From Anabaena sp. 4-3 (lineage in GTDB: Bacteria; Cyanobacteriota; Cyanobacteriia; Cyanobacteriales; Nostocaceae), in contig NZ_LUHJ01000023.1 in the NCBI RefSeq assembly GCF_001597745.1, positions 35,792-99,791 on the forward strand: a DNA stretch of 64,000 bases. The letters run 5' to 3'. Under the pieces are notes generated by a model. That model searched no databases. It worked only from the letters and a program-made list of their open reading frames with translations, and was not told the origin of the DNA. A program made the translations under genes and the position numbers. Of this stretch, positions 10,776-18,956 are shown piece after piece; positions within the stretch are counted from its first letter, which is position 1; the number at the start of each line of letters is the position of its first letter.

Positions 10776-11000
10776 TTGTCTAAGCAAGATTTAATCGAAA
10801 TGGAAGGCACTGTCACCGAATCATTGCCGAATGCGATGTTTCGCGTTGACCTTGACAACGGGTTTAATGTTTTAGCCCACATTTCTGGTAAGATTCGCCG
10901 GAACTACATCAAGATTTTACCTGGCGATCGCGTCAAAGTGGAACTCACCCCTTACGACCTGACCAAAGGTAGAATTACTTATCGCTTGCGGAAAAAATAA
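10776..11000 (+). CDS. infA: Translation initiation factor IF-1
   Basis: The product is 74 residues forming a single S1-like OB fold. It starts [13 protein letters not shown] from a TTG codon and includes [18 protein letters not shown] and [19 protein letters not shown]. The TTG is the first plausible start that matches the family N-terminus; GAGGAATAAATAAG precedes it. IF-1 blocks the A site during initiation. The rare start codon may limit expression. Confidence 0.95.
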
Positions 11001-11116
11001 TCGTATGTAAGGAAGTTTACCATAAAACAATTTATTTGGGTGTTACTCACTCACTTAATTGGATAATTTTTCCTAAAAATGCTATAATTTAATATTTGGA
11101 GTCCATTACAACAGGC

Positions 11117-11230
11117 ATGAAAGTCAGAGCCTCAGTCAAAAAGATTTGCGAAAAGTGTAACGTGATCAAACGTCGTGGTCGCGTCATGGTGATTTGCATT
11201 AATCCCAAACACAAGCAACGCCAAGGATAA
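11117..11230 (+). CDS. rpmJ: 50S ribosomal protein L36
   Basis: The product is 37 residues, starting [20 protein letters not shown] and ending NPKHKQRQG. The zinc ribbon ligands Cys11, Cys14, Cys27 and His32 are all present, so this is the zinc-binding form. The gene sits between infA and rpsM, the usual place. The spacer upstream (11001-11116) holds no gene. Confidence 0.95.
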   Translation: MKVRASVKKICEKCNVIKRRGRVMVICINPKHKQRQG

Positions 11231-11343
11231 TCCTCTCAAACATTGAGAGTAACTAGGAAGACAGATAATCACTAGAGAAGATACAGACGCATTCAAAGCG
11301 TTTTACGATCAGCAACTGCGAAAACAATAGGGAGAGATTAGTT

Positions 11344-11724
11344 GTGGCACGTATTGCCGGAGTAGACCTGCCACGCGACAAGCGTGTTGAAATTGGTCTG
11401 ACCTACATTTACGGGATTGGCTTAACAAAATCCCACCAAATTTTAGCGGCGACAGGAGTAAATCCTGATACCCGTGTTAAAGAACTCAGTGATGCCGATG
11501 TGGCAGCCTTACGCGCAGAAATCGAAAGCAACCATCAAGTTGAAGGTGACTTGCGCCGTTGGGAAGCTATGAACATCAAGCGGTTGGTTGACATCGGTAC
11601 CTATAGAGGTCGCCGTCACCGCATGGGCTTACCAGTTAGAGGACAAAGAACTCGTACTAACGCCAGAACCCGCCGAGGGAGAAGGCAGACAGTGGCCGGT
11701 AAGAAAAAAGCTCCCGGTAAATAA
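11344..11724 (+). CDS. rpsM: 30S ribosomal protein S13
   Basis: The product is 126 residues with a GTG start after GGGAGAG. It begins [19 protein letters not shown] and carries the C-terminal [21 protein letters not shown] signature and a lysine-rich end. S13 contacts the P-site tRNA and bridges to the 50S subunit. Confidence 0.97.
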   Translation: MARIAGVDLPRDKRVEIGLTYIYGIGLTKSHQILAATGVNPDTRVKELSDADVAALRAEIESNHQVEGDLRRWEAMNIKRLVDIGTYRGRRHRMGLPVRGQRTRTNARTRRGRRQTVAGKKKAPGK

Positions 11725-11778
11725 CATCTCTATGCTTGCTGACTCAAGCAAGTTTTCCTTTAGATTTACTGAACAAAT

Positions 11779-12174
11779 ATGGCGAAACAACCAACTAAAA
11801 AATCTGGGAGTAAGAAGCAGAAGCGTAACGTTCCCAACGGAAAGGCATACATCCAGTCTACTTTCAACAATAGCATTGTCACCATTACCGATCAAAATGG
11901 CGATGTTATCTCCTGGGCCAGTGCTGGTTCTAGCGGTTTCAAAGGTGCTAAAAAAGGAACTCCTTTCGCAGCCCAAACAGCCGCCGAAAGTGCAGCCCGC
12001 CGAGCCATCGACCAAGGAATGCGCCAAATTGAGGTAATGGTAAGTGGCCCAGGTGCAGGGCGAGAAACTGCAATTCGCGCCCTTCAAGGTGCAGGACTGG
12101 AAATTACACTGATTCGGGATATCACACCCATTCCTCATAATGGTTGCCGTCCACCCAAACGTCGCCGCGTGTAG
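11779..12174 (+). CDS. rpsK: 30S ribosomal protein S11
   Basis: The product is 131 residues, with a basic N-terminus, [30 protein letters not shown] and the terminal [17 protein letters not shown] signature. It is a platform protein of the 30S subunit. rpsD, which follows in E. coli, is not here; rpoA is next. Confidence 0.97.
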   Translation: MAKQPTKKSGSKKQKRNVPNGKAYIQSTFNNSIVTITDQNGDVISWASAGSSGFKGAKKGTPFAAQTAAESAARRAIDQGMRQIEVMVSGPGAGRETAIRALQGAGLEITLIRDITPIPHNGCRPPKRRRV

Positions 12175-12493
12175 AGCCAAACTTTTGGCCAGTCAGGTCA
12201 AGAAGTTTCAGCAAAAACAATCATCTGCAATTACTGTTGCTAAGTAGGGTGAGCGCAAACTTCCGACGGCTATGGCAACAAGAAGAGTACCAGCTCTTCC
12301 ATAAGGGAGGGCTGCTAAACTTCAAATTACCAAAAATATAATCAACGCCGTTAGACTCAATCAGGTCAACAAACATTGTCGGCATCAGCAGTTGGCAGTT
12401 TGATCAACCTAAATTCAGTCTAAGGCAATAAATTAAATTCGATAGGCAAGATTTTTGCCTACTAGCAGCACCTTAAATAAGGGAGGCTACTCC
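12175..12493. other. Spacer between rpsK and rpoA, no gene seen
   Basis: These 319 bp contain no convincing coding frame and no strong hairpin with a T run. The only marked feature is the GGGAGG Shine-Dalgarno sequence at 12481-12486 ahead of rpoA. An alpha-operon promoter could lie here, but I cannot place it with confidence. Confidence 0.5.
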
Positions 12494-13441
12494 GTGGCGC
12501 AGTTTCAAATTGAATGTGTAGATTCCAGTACAGAAGAAAGTCGGAGCCATTACAGTAAATTTATCCTAGAACCGCTAGAACGTGGTCAAGGAACCACAGT
12601 CGGCAACGCCCTGCGGCGGGTATTACTGTCCAACTTAGAGGGAACAGCAGTTACAGCCGTGCGAATTGCAGGTGTGACACACGAATTCGCGACAATTCCG
12701 GGAGTCCGGGAAGATGTGCTTGACATTATCATGCGAATGAAGGAAGTCATTCTCAAAAGTTATTCTTCTCAGCCCCAGATTGGTAGATTACTGGTGAACG
12801 GCCCAGCAACAGTAACTTCCGCCCATTTTGATTTACCAAGTGAAGTAGAAGTCATCGATCCTACCCAGTATATAGCCACCATTGCCGAAGGTGGCAAACT
12901 GGAAATGGAATTTCGCATTGAGAGAGGTAAAGGCTATCGCACCGTAGAAAGAGGACGGGAAGAAGCTACATCTTTAGACTTTTTGCAAATTGACTCGGTG
13001 TTTATGCCGGTGCGAAAAGTCAACTACAGCGTGGAAGAAGCTCGTGCAGATGGTTCGATTACCAAAGACAGACTATTGATAGAAGTTTGGACAAATGGTA
13101 GTCTTTCGCCTCAAGAAGCACTGTCTTCAGCCGCAGGGATTCTGGTAGATTTATTCAACCCGTTGAAAGATATTTCTCTAGAACCTACAGATACGAGTTC
13201 AGAGATTCCAGACGATCCCACCGCTCAGATTCCTATCGAAGAGTTACAACTGTCTGTGCGGGCTTATAACTGTCTGAAGCGAGCGCAGGTTAATTCTGTG
13301 GCTGACTTATTGGATTATACCCAAGAAGACTTGTTAGAAATTAAAAACTTCGGTCAGAAGTCGGCAGAAGAGGTAGTAGAAGCTTTACAGCGACGTTTAG
13401 GTATTACCTTGCCCCAAGAAAGAAGCTCTAAACACAGCTAA
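12494..13441 (+). CDS. rpoA: RNA polymerase alpha subunit
   Basis: The product is 315 residues from GTG 12494 (MAQFQIECVDS), which has GGGAGG 8 bp before it. The open frame extends upstream to 12455, but those codons lack a family match. The N-terminal dimerisation domain carries LEPLERGQGTTVGNALRR. The C-terminal domain (NCLKRAQVNSVADLLDYT) binds UP elements and activators. A 30-residue linker with DPTAQIPIEEL joins them. Confidence 0.97.
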   Translation: MAQFQIECVDSSTEESRSHYSKFILEPLERGQGTTVGNALRRVLLSNLEGTAVTAVRIAGVTHEFATIPGVREDVLDIIMRMKEVILKSYSSQPQIGRLLVNGPATVTSAHFDLPSEVEVIDPTQYIATIAEGGKLEMEFRIERGKGYRTVERGREEATSLDFLQIDSVFMPVRKVNYSVEEARADGSITKDRLLIEVWTNGSLSPQEALSSAAGILVDLFNPLKDISLEPTDTSSEIPDDPTAQIPIEELQLSVRAYNCLKRAQVNSVADLLDYTQEDLLEIKNFGQKSAEEVVEALQRRLGITLPQERSSKHS

Positions 13442-13477
13442 ATCAAAACCTTTCATAGTTCACAGTCAACAATTATT

Positions 13478-13828
13478 ATGCGTCACCGTTGTCGAGTTAA
13501 AAAACTAGGTAAACCAGCTGATCAGCGTCGCGCCCTGTTGCGTGCGCTCACCACTGAACTGATTCGTCATGGTCGGATTACCACTACTTTGGTACGTGCT
13601 AAAGTGCTACGTAGTGAAGTAGAAAAAATGATTACTTTAGCTAAAGATGGTTCATTAGCAGCCCGTCGCCAAGCTTTAGGTTATATCTATGATAAACAGC
13701 TAGTTCATGCGCTGTTTGAGCAAGTCCCTACTCGGTATGGTAATCGTCAAGGTGGTTACACTCGCATCCTGCATACCGTACCTCGCCGGGGAGATAATGC
13801 CGAGATGGCAATCATTGAGTTAGTCTAA
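13478..13828 (+). CDS. rplQ: 50S ribosomal protein L17
   Basis: The product is 116 residues: [21 protein letters not shown] at the N-terminus, the family [20 protein letters not shown] segment, and [20 protein letters not shown]. It follows rpoA, as is usual. Confidence 0.97.
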   Translation: MRHRCRVKKLGKPADQRRALLRALTTELIRHGRITTTLVRAKVLRSEVEKMITLAKDGSLAARRQALGYIYDKQLVHALFEQVPTRYGNRQGGYTRILHTVPRRGDNAEMAIIELV

Positions 13829-13943
13829 ACAGCAGGCAGAAGGCAGAAGGCATAAAGAAGGGTAAATATGGCTGAATTGCTTCACGTTTCATATTTCAAA
13901 TTTCATACTTGACGCTTTATACTTCAGCCTCTATTTAGATTTT

Positions 13944-14768
13944 ATGATACTCAGCCACCAGCCTATCCCAAAAGAGCGAGTCGCCTTGGTTATCCAATAC
14001 CTTGGCACTCATTTTCATGGCTGGCAACGGCAAAAAAATCACAGATCAGTTCAAGAAGAAATCGAAACAGCGATCGCCCAAATTGTCGGGCATCATGTTA
14101 CACTCCACGGTGCTGGTCGCACTGATAGCGGTGTCCATGCTGCTGCTCAAGTCGCCCATTTTGATGCTCCTGGTTTAATCCCGCCGCACAAGTGGGCAAC
14201 AATCCTCAATAGTTATCTGCCTGAAGATATATTGATCAGAGCTTCAGCAGGTGTAAATCACAATTGGCACGCTCGCTTTAGTGCAGCATATCGACGGTAT
14301 CGCTACACAATATATACTGAAGGTCGTCCGAACTTGTTCGTGAAACCCTTCAGTTGGCATTATTATCAGGCACCCCTGGATGAATCTCTCATCCTAGCTG
14401 CTTTGCAACCACTGGTAGGTAAGCATGATTTAGAGGCATTTCATCGTGCCGGTTCTAAGCGATCGCATTCCTGGGTGGAAGTGCAAGCAGTCGAGTGTTA
14501 TCGCCAAGACCCGTTTATCCATATTGAAATTCAAGCAGATGGATTTTTATATGGCATGGTGCGGCTATTGGTAGGGATGCTAGTACAAGTAGGTTCTGGG
14601 CAAAGAACCCTTGCCAGTTTCACCGACATCTGGAAAGAACAACGGCGGGAAGAAGTAAAACACGCCGCACCCCCCCAAGGCTTATGCTTGTTGCGAGTCG
14701 GCTATCCAGATTTTCCCTTTTCCCCCGATGTTTGGTATGACACCATGCCAAAGTTAGTTATTAGTTAA
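13944..14768 (+). CDS. truA: tRNA pseudouridine(38-40) synthase
   Basis: The product is 274 residues. The catalytic Asp61 lies in HGAGRTDSGVHA. Other family marks are YLGTHFHGWQRQ, the WHARFSAAYRRYRYTIY motif, and DGFLYGMVRLLVGMLV. The enzyme isomerises uridines 38-40 in the anticodon arm of tRNAs. It sits between rplQ and rplM, as in other cyanobacteria and some Firmicutes. Confidence 0.96.
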   Translation: MILSHQPIPKERVALVIQYLGTHFHGWQRQKNHRSVQEEIETAIAQIVGHHVTLHGAGRTDSGVHAAAQVAHFDAPGLIPPHKWATILNSYLPEDILIRASAGVNHNWHARFSAAYRRYRYTIYTEGRPNLFVKPFSWHYYQAPLDESLILAALQPLVGKHDLEAFHRAGSKRSHSWVEVQAVECYRQDPFIHIEIQADGFLYGMVRLLVGMLVQVGSGQRTLASFTDIWKEQRREEVKHAAPPQGLCLLRVGYPDFPFSPDVWYDTMPKLVIS

Positions 14769-14827
14769 GAGTTAAGAGTCAATATTGACTAAGAACTCCC
14801 AAATAAAATGACAAAGGAACAACCAAC

Positions 14828-15283
14828 ATGACTAAAACCTACCTTCCTCCTCAAGATACTCTTGAGCGTGATTGGTACGTAGTAGACGCTACCGATAAAC
14901 GCCTCGGTCGCTTGGCTAGCGAGATTGCCATGATTTTAAGAGGCAAAAATAAACCTCACTATACCCCCCACCTGGACACAGGCGACTTTGTGATTGTTGT
15001 CAATGCAGAAAAAGTAGCAGTCACAGGTAAAAAACGGACTCAAAAAGTTTACCGTCGCCACTCCGGCCGTCCTGGTGGAATGAAGACCGAAACTTTTACC
15101 AAGTTGCAACAGCGTTTACCAGAAAGAATTGTGGAACACGCTGTTAAAGGGATGCTACCTAAAAATAGCTTGGGTAAGCAATTGTTCACTAAACTAAAAG
15201 TTTATGCTGGGCCTACTCATCCCCACGCAGCCCAAAAACCCAAAGAACTGAACGTTAATACAATTCCTGGAGCAGAAGGTTAA
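14828..15283 (+). CDS. rplM: 50S ribosomal protein L13
   Basis: The product is 151 residues: [31 protein letters not shown], and the signature [23 protein letters not shown] close to the C-terminus (given here in part). It is an early 50S assembly protein. Its TAA overlaps the ATG of rpsI by one base. Confidence 0.97.
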   Translation: MTKTYLPPQDTLERDWYVVDATDKRLGRLASEIAMILRGKNKPHYTPHLDTGDFVIVVNAEKVAVTGKKRTQKVYRRHSGRPGGMKTETFTKLQQRLPERIVEHAVKGMLPKNSLGKQLFTKLKVYAGPTHPHAAQKPKELNVNTIPGAEG

Positions 15284-15699
15284 TGGTAGTAGCAGAAGCA
15301 AATAGCGGCCGTGCCGTGTACTGGGGTACTGGTCGCCGTAAGTCCGCGATCGCACGTGTACGTTTAGTTCCTGGTAGCGGTCAAATAATTGTCAATGGCA
15401 AACCTGGAGATTTGTACTTCCAATTCAATGCCAACTACTTGGGACTGATCAAAGCACCCTTGGAAACCTTGGGTTTAGAAACCGAATACGACATTGTAGT
15501 TAAAGCAGAAGGCGGCGGCTTAACCGGACAAGCTGATTCTGTCCGCTTAGGCGTAGCTCGTGCTTTATGCCAACTAGACCCCGATAACCGCCCACCTCTG
15601 AAAACCGAAGGTTACTTAACTCGTGATCCCAGGTCAAAAGAGCGGAAAAAGTATGGTTTGCACAAAGCCCGCAAAGCTCCTCAATACTCCAAGCGATAA
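15283..15699 (+). CDS. rpsI: 30S ribosomal protein S9
   Basis: The product is 138 residues: [38 protein letters not shown], and a tail ending RKAPQYSKR. The C-terminal Lys-Arg reaches the P-site tRNA anticodon. It is coupled to rplM by a TAATG overlap. Confidence 0.97.
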   Translation: MVVAEANSGRAVYWGTGRRKSAIARVRLVPGSGQIIVNGKPGDLYFQFNANYLGLIKAPLETLGLETEYDIVVKAEGGGLTGQADSVRLGVARALCQLDPDNRPPLKTEGYLTRDPRSKERKKYGLHKARKAPQYSKR

Positions 15700-15707
15700 A
15701 ATTTTGG

Positions 15708-15805
15708 GGACTGGGTATTGGGTATTGGGTATTGGGAAACGCTTTTTAATTGAGCAAAGTTTAAAGTTCCTAGTCCCCAGTCCCCAGTCCCTAATACCTA
15801 GTCCC
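15708..15805. repeat. Inverted and tandem repeats between rpsI and rpmE
   Basis: Three copies of gggtatt-like units (actgggtattgggtattg) are answered downstream by the complementary type (agtccccagtccccagtccc, then taatacctagtccc). The two halves can pair into a long imperfect stem in the spacer. Confidence 0.7.
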
Positions 15806-15856
15806 GAATCAAGCGCAAAAAGTTATAATTCTTTTAGATTCACCACAAAAGGAAAA

Positions 15857-16096
15857 ATGGCTAAATCTGAAATTCATCCCCAGTGGTATCCAGACGCAAA
15901 AGTTTACTGCAACGGTCAAGTTGTAATGACTGTTGGTTCTACCAAACCAGAATTACACGTAGATGTTTGGTCTGGAAACCACCCATTTTATACCGGAACT
16001 CAGAAGATTATTGATACTGAGGGTCGTGTAGAAAGATTCCTCCGCAAGTACGGTATGAGCGGCTCTCAAGCTGCTGGCGACCAAAACAAAAAGTAG
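15857..16096 (+). CDS. rpmE: 50S ribosomal protein L31, zinc-free type
   Basis: The product is 79 residues from ATG 15857 (MAKSEIHPQWYPDAKVYCNG), preceded by AAAGGAAA. The frame is open further upstream, but that part is repeat DNA. Only one Cys (Cys18) of the four ligands of zinc-binding L31 is present, so this is the C-minus form. The GNHPFYTGTQKIIDTEGRVE core fits L31. Confidence 0.94.
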   Translation: MAKSEIHPQWYPDAKVYCNGQVVMTVGSTKPELHVDVWSGNHPFYTGTQKIIDTEGRVERFLRKYGMSGSQAAGDQNKK

Positions 16097-16099
16097 CGG

Positions 16100-16178
16100 G
16101 TTGGCTCTGCTGTTAACGACGACCCTGCGTCTGCTGGGTCGATTGTCATTTTTTGCCGAGCCAACTTGTTATTTTTTT
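16100..16178 (+). terminator. Nested stem-loops with T run between rpmE and prfA
   Basis: The outer arms GTTGGCTC (16100-16107) and GAGCCAAC (16158-16165) enclose an inner stem CGACCC (16120-16125)/GGGTCG (16136-16141). TTTTTTT at 16172-16178 follows. The T run abuts the AAGGAG of prfA. It reads as an intrinsic terminator or attenuator at the end of the ribosomal cluster. Confidence 0.6.
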
Positions 16179-16198
16179 AAGGAGCGATCGCACTCGTT

Positions 16199-17299
16199 AT
16201 GGCTGAATCATACCTGCTGGACAAACTCAAATCCGTTGAACAAACATTCAATGAATTAACTCGTCGTCTAGCCGACCCAGATACCGCTAAAAACCCCGAT
16301 GAGTATCAACAAATTGCTAAGTCTCGGTCTTCTTTAGAAGAGGTAGTCAATACCTACGAAACTTGGAAAACCGCCCAAGAAGAATTGGTAGGGGCGCGTC
16401 AGGTACTCAAAGAGGCAAACGGTGATCCAGAGTTACAAGAAATTGCAGCCCTGGAAGTAGATGAACTAGAACAAAAAATTGAATATTTAGAGCATCGCTT
16501 GAAGGTGTTGCTGCTACCCCGCGACCCCAATGATGATAAAAACATCATGTTAGAAATTCGCGCCGGGACTGGTGGCGATGAAGCGAGTATTTGGGCTGGG
16601 GATTTACTGCGGATGTATTCCCGCTATGCTGATACTCAGGGTTGGCGAGTCAAGCTAGTCAGTGAGTCCCTGGGTGAAATGGGCGGCTTCAAAGAAGTAA
16701 TTCTAGAAATTCAGGGCGATAGCGTTTACAGTAAGCTAAAATTTGAAGCTGGCGTTCATCGTGTGCAGCGTGTACCAGCAACTGAAGCTGGGGGAAGAGT
16801 TCATACTTCTACAGCGACAGTGGCAATTATGCCAGAAGTGGATGATGTAGAAATCCACATTGACCCGAAAGATATTGAAATGACTACAGCGCGTTCCGGT
16901 GGTGCTGGTGGACAAAACGTCAACAAGGTAGAAACTGCCGTTGACTTAATGCACAAACCAACAGGAATACGGATTTTCTGTACAGAAGAACGCAGCCAGT
17001 TACAAAACAAAGAACGGGCAATGCAAATTCTGCGGGCGAAACTGTATGAAATGAAGTTGCGGGAACAACAAGAAGAAGTAACTTCCATGCGGCGATCGCA
17101 AGTTGGTACAGGATCGCGTTCAGAAAAAATTCGTACCTATAATTATAAAGATAACCGCGTCACAGACCACCGTCTAGGTCAAAACTTTTCTCTTAACCCA
17201 GTTTTGGAAGGCGATATAGAATCACTCATCCAATCTTGTATTTCTCAAGATCAACAGGAACGACTAGCAGAATTAGCCGCATCCGGCACTGCTGCCTAG
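16199..17299 (+). CDS. prfA: Peptide chain release factor 1
   Basis: The product is 366 residues. The GGQ loop ([17 protein letters not shown]) that triggers peptidyl-tRNA hydrolysis is present. So is the PAT tripeptide in [14 protein letters not shown], which reads UAA and UAG. The N-terminal third is a helical domain. It starts after AAGGAGCGATCGC, in which a HIP1 octamer overlaps the ribosome-binding region. Confidence 0.97.
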   Translation: MAESYLLDKLKSVEQTFNELTRRLADPDTAKNPDEYQQIAKSRSSLEEVVNTYETWKTAQEELVGARQVLKEANGDPELQEIAALEVDELEQKIEYLEHRLKVLLLPRDPNDDKNIMLEIRAGTGGDEASIWAGDLLRMYSRYADTQGWRVKLVSESLGEMGGFKEVILEIQGDSVYSKLKFEAGVHRVQRVPATEAGGRVHTSTATVAIMPEVDDVEIHIDPKDIEMTTARSGGAGGQNVNKVETAVDLMHKPTGIRIFCTEERSQLQNKERAMQILRAKLYEMKLREQQEEVTSMRRSQVGTGSRSEKIRTYNYKDNRVTDHRLGQNFSLNPVLEGDIESLIQSCISQDQQERLAELAASGTAA

Positions 17300-17301
17300 T
17301 T

Positions 17302-17646
17302 ATTCGGGGTTTGACACTCTCCGCCCTAAAAGTGCGGAGATTCTTGGGCTGAATCCTGCCTCCACCAACGATGTTGATTTTGGTCTTACAGTTTCATGTC
17401 TAGTCCGAAACATATCTCTCGATATACCCCACTTAAGGACTACTCCCCAAGCGTAAATTTGGGTATGCCCTACCCTATTTAATTGCTTTTCGACCTTACA
17501 GTTTGGACTTATTTTTACACCATTGACTGTTAGGCATTTTGAGATCACGGAGTAGGACGTTTTACCTGTTTCCTCATCGTTCTCACGGTCTACAACCTAC
17601 TGCTAGTATACCAGAAAGCCGTCGTAGAACGACGGGGTTTTCAACC
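17302..17646 (-). mobile_element. Relic of an IS200/IS605-type element, no transposase
   Basis: A hairpin TCTCCGC...GCGGAGA lies at 17318-17340 and a second, CCGTCGT...ACGACGG, at 17619-17635 next to a GGGGTTTTCAACCC end. Both look like the subterminal hairpins of IS200/IS605-family elements in Nostoc, with the left end at the higher coordinate. Only about 280 bp lies between them, far too little for tnpA or tnpB. The minus-strand frame 17300-17548 may hold a scrap of a TnpB-like C-terminus (VRPKSTSLVEAG), but this is weak. I judge it a non-autonomous deletion derivative. Confidence 0.55.
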
Positions 17647-17723
17647 CAAATTTTCGATAAGTGTATAGGGGTGTAGGGGTGTAAGTATTCAAACCCTTAC
17701 ACCCTTAAACTTTTATTAAAATC

Positions 17724-17874
17724 AAAGTCACTCAAACCTAACCCCTTTAACCCCCGTCCCTACAAGGGAAGGGGGGTCTAATGTAGAGACGTTGCATGCA
17801 ACGTCTCTACAGTTTTAGGGGAGAGATTTTGAGAGGGGTTTTCAGTAATTTTCATGACTTGCCCAACATCCTCT
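17724..17874. mobile_element. MITE-like repeat, copy 1
   Basis: This stretch matches, block by block, the 165-bp element at 49824-49988: AAAGTCACTCAAACCTAACCCC, then TCCCTACAAGGGAA, GGGGAGAGA, GAGAGGGGTTTT and the right end AACATCCTCT. The left terminal arm is not recognisable here. It is interrupted by a 30-bp palindrome at 17782-17811. Its right part encodes the C-terminus of the minus-strand gene 17778-18281. Confidence 0.6.
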
Positions 17875-18281
17875 AACAAACTCAGACGATTTTCTAATGC
17901 CGCTTGCAGTCTATAAGCCATCTCACTAGGATAGTGATAATAGGCAAATTCGTACTTCAGGAGATAATTTAACTTCTGCCATTCCTTGAGGGTTTGACAT
18001 TCCGCAATCAAAGTTTCTACTTCCTGTTGCCAACGGCTAAAAATTCGATAGCTAAAAAAGCTGCTACATATATTACCTTTGATATCCCAGTAGGAGATAC
18101 TAACTTGATGCTTGAGGCAATGAACTTTTTTGATTTCTTTAACATTACAACCTTGAGCGTTTAAAGCTGCTTGTGCCTCAGACTTAGATATGCACCATTT
18201 TTCTGGTTGAATTTTCTTAGCAGCTATTAAGTTTTTATTTTTACGGCGATATTGATTAATTTTACGTAGTTTACGAGACAC
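17778..18281 (-). CDS. Hypothetical protein with repeat-derived C-terminus
   Basis: The product is 167 residues and I do not recognise the family. The N-terminus is very basic (MSRKLRKINQYRRKNKNLIAAKK). The middle is rich in aromatic and acidic residues (SRWQQEVETLIAECQTLKEW). About 32 C-terminal residues, from EDVGQVM to the end (HATSLH), are read from the MITE-like repeat and its palindrome, so the native end was probably replaced. It is transcribed divergently from the XRE gene at 18501, with 219 bp between them. Confidence 0.5.
   Translation of the reverse strand: MSRKLRKINQYRRKNKNLIAAKKIQPEKWCISKSEAQAALNAQGCNVKEIKKVHCLKHQVSISYWDIKGNICSSFFSYRIFSRWQQEVETLIAECQTLKEWQKLNYLLKYEFAYYHYPSEMAYRLQAALENRLSLLEDVGQVMKITENPSQNLSPKTVETLHATSLH
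17782..17811. repeat. 30-bp perfect palindrome
   Basis: The half TGTAGAGACGTTGCA is followed directly by its exact reverse complement. It resembles dispersed palindromes seen in Nostoc genomes and the TGTAGAGACTAA hairpin at 21693-21722 in this window. It is nested in the MITE-like repeat. Confidence 0.8.
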
Positions 18282-18407
18282 GATGCACCTTTTCTAATGA
18301 CACACACTGGTATTGCAGCCTTGGCTAATAAATTTATGCTCAAGACTAGCTAGTTAAGAGCAATTTTTACTATTACTTTAGTTATAATATTGAAACTCAG
18401 GATTTAT

Positions 18408-18450
18408 AGTTTACTGCTAAAAAACAAATTTGTCAATCAAAAAGTAAACT
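18408..18450. promoter_or_regulatory. Candidate operator in the divergent promoter region
   Basis: AGTTTACT (18408-18415) and its exact reverse complement AGTAAACT (18443-18450) flank a perfect 10-bp palindrome ACAAATTTGT (18424-18433). A related AAATTTGTA lies at 18466-18474. Small palindromes beside an XRE gene often are its own operators. This is inference from position and symmetry only. Confidence 0.35.
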
Positions 18451-18500
18451 GGTAGTGTTAGAACTAAATTTGTAAATAAAACTAACGAATTATCAAAACT

Positions 18501-18863
18501 GTGAACATTGAAAGCAGACAAAAACTGGTTGAAATCATTAAATTAGCTCGTGGTTCGTTGAGTCAGCGAGCTTTTGGCAAAATGTTAGGAGTTTCTGCCA
18601 CTGCGGTTCAGATGTGGGAGAAAGGCGTAAAAGTCCCAGATACGGAAAATTTGGCGCAAATTGCCGCGAAAGCCGGCTACACAATGGAAGAATTACTCTG
18701 TTGCTTAGAGGGTAAACCAGTAGCAGAAAAGTCTGACTTGAATTTTATCTTACGACAAATCAAGTATATGCCAGAGAGTCAACTTGCTCTGGTTGTTCAT
18801 GCGGTAGCTGATAGACTAGCTACTCTCACAGACGCATCAGATGATCAAGCAAAAGCCAGTTAA
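18501..18863 (+). CDS. XRE-family helix-turn-helix regulator
   Basis: The product is 120 residues with a GTG start. The Cro/CI-type HTH lies at about residues 19-66 (LSQRAFGKMLGVSATAVQMW, then EKGVKVPDTENLAQIA). The remaining 50 residues form a helical tail with RQIKYMPESQLALVVHAVAD. It lies 93 bp upstream of a type IIG restriction-modification gene on the same strand, like controller proteins of such systems. That role is inferred from position; similar stand-alone cyanobacterial regulators also exist. Confidence 0.75.
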   Translation: MNIESRQKLVEIIKLARGSLSQRAFGKMLGVSATAVQMWEKGVKVPDTENLAQIAAKAGYTMEELLCCLEGKPVAEKSDLNFILRQIKYMPESQLALVVHAVADRLATLTDASDDQAKAS

Positions 18864-18956
18864 ATAACAAAATCCTTGAGATTTTTATCACCAATTGTAT
18901 TGATTAATTTATAACATGGGAATAGTTAAGATTACTGAAACTAATCTCCCAATCAA

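Noticed and set aside
11588..12037. Overlapping 149-codon frame across rpsM and rpsK
   Set aside because: Shadow of two certain ribosomal genes in another frame; no family match.
12455..12493. Longer RpoA start
   Set aside because: GTG 12494 has GGGAGG at the right distance and gives the known N-terminus; upstream residues are not conserved.
15623..15856. Long N-terminal extension of L31
   Set aside because: It overlaps the end of rpsI and the inverted repeats; L31 proteins start at MAKSEIHP here.
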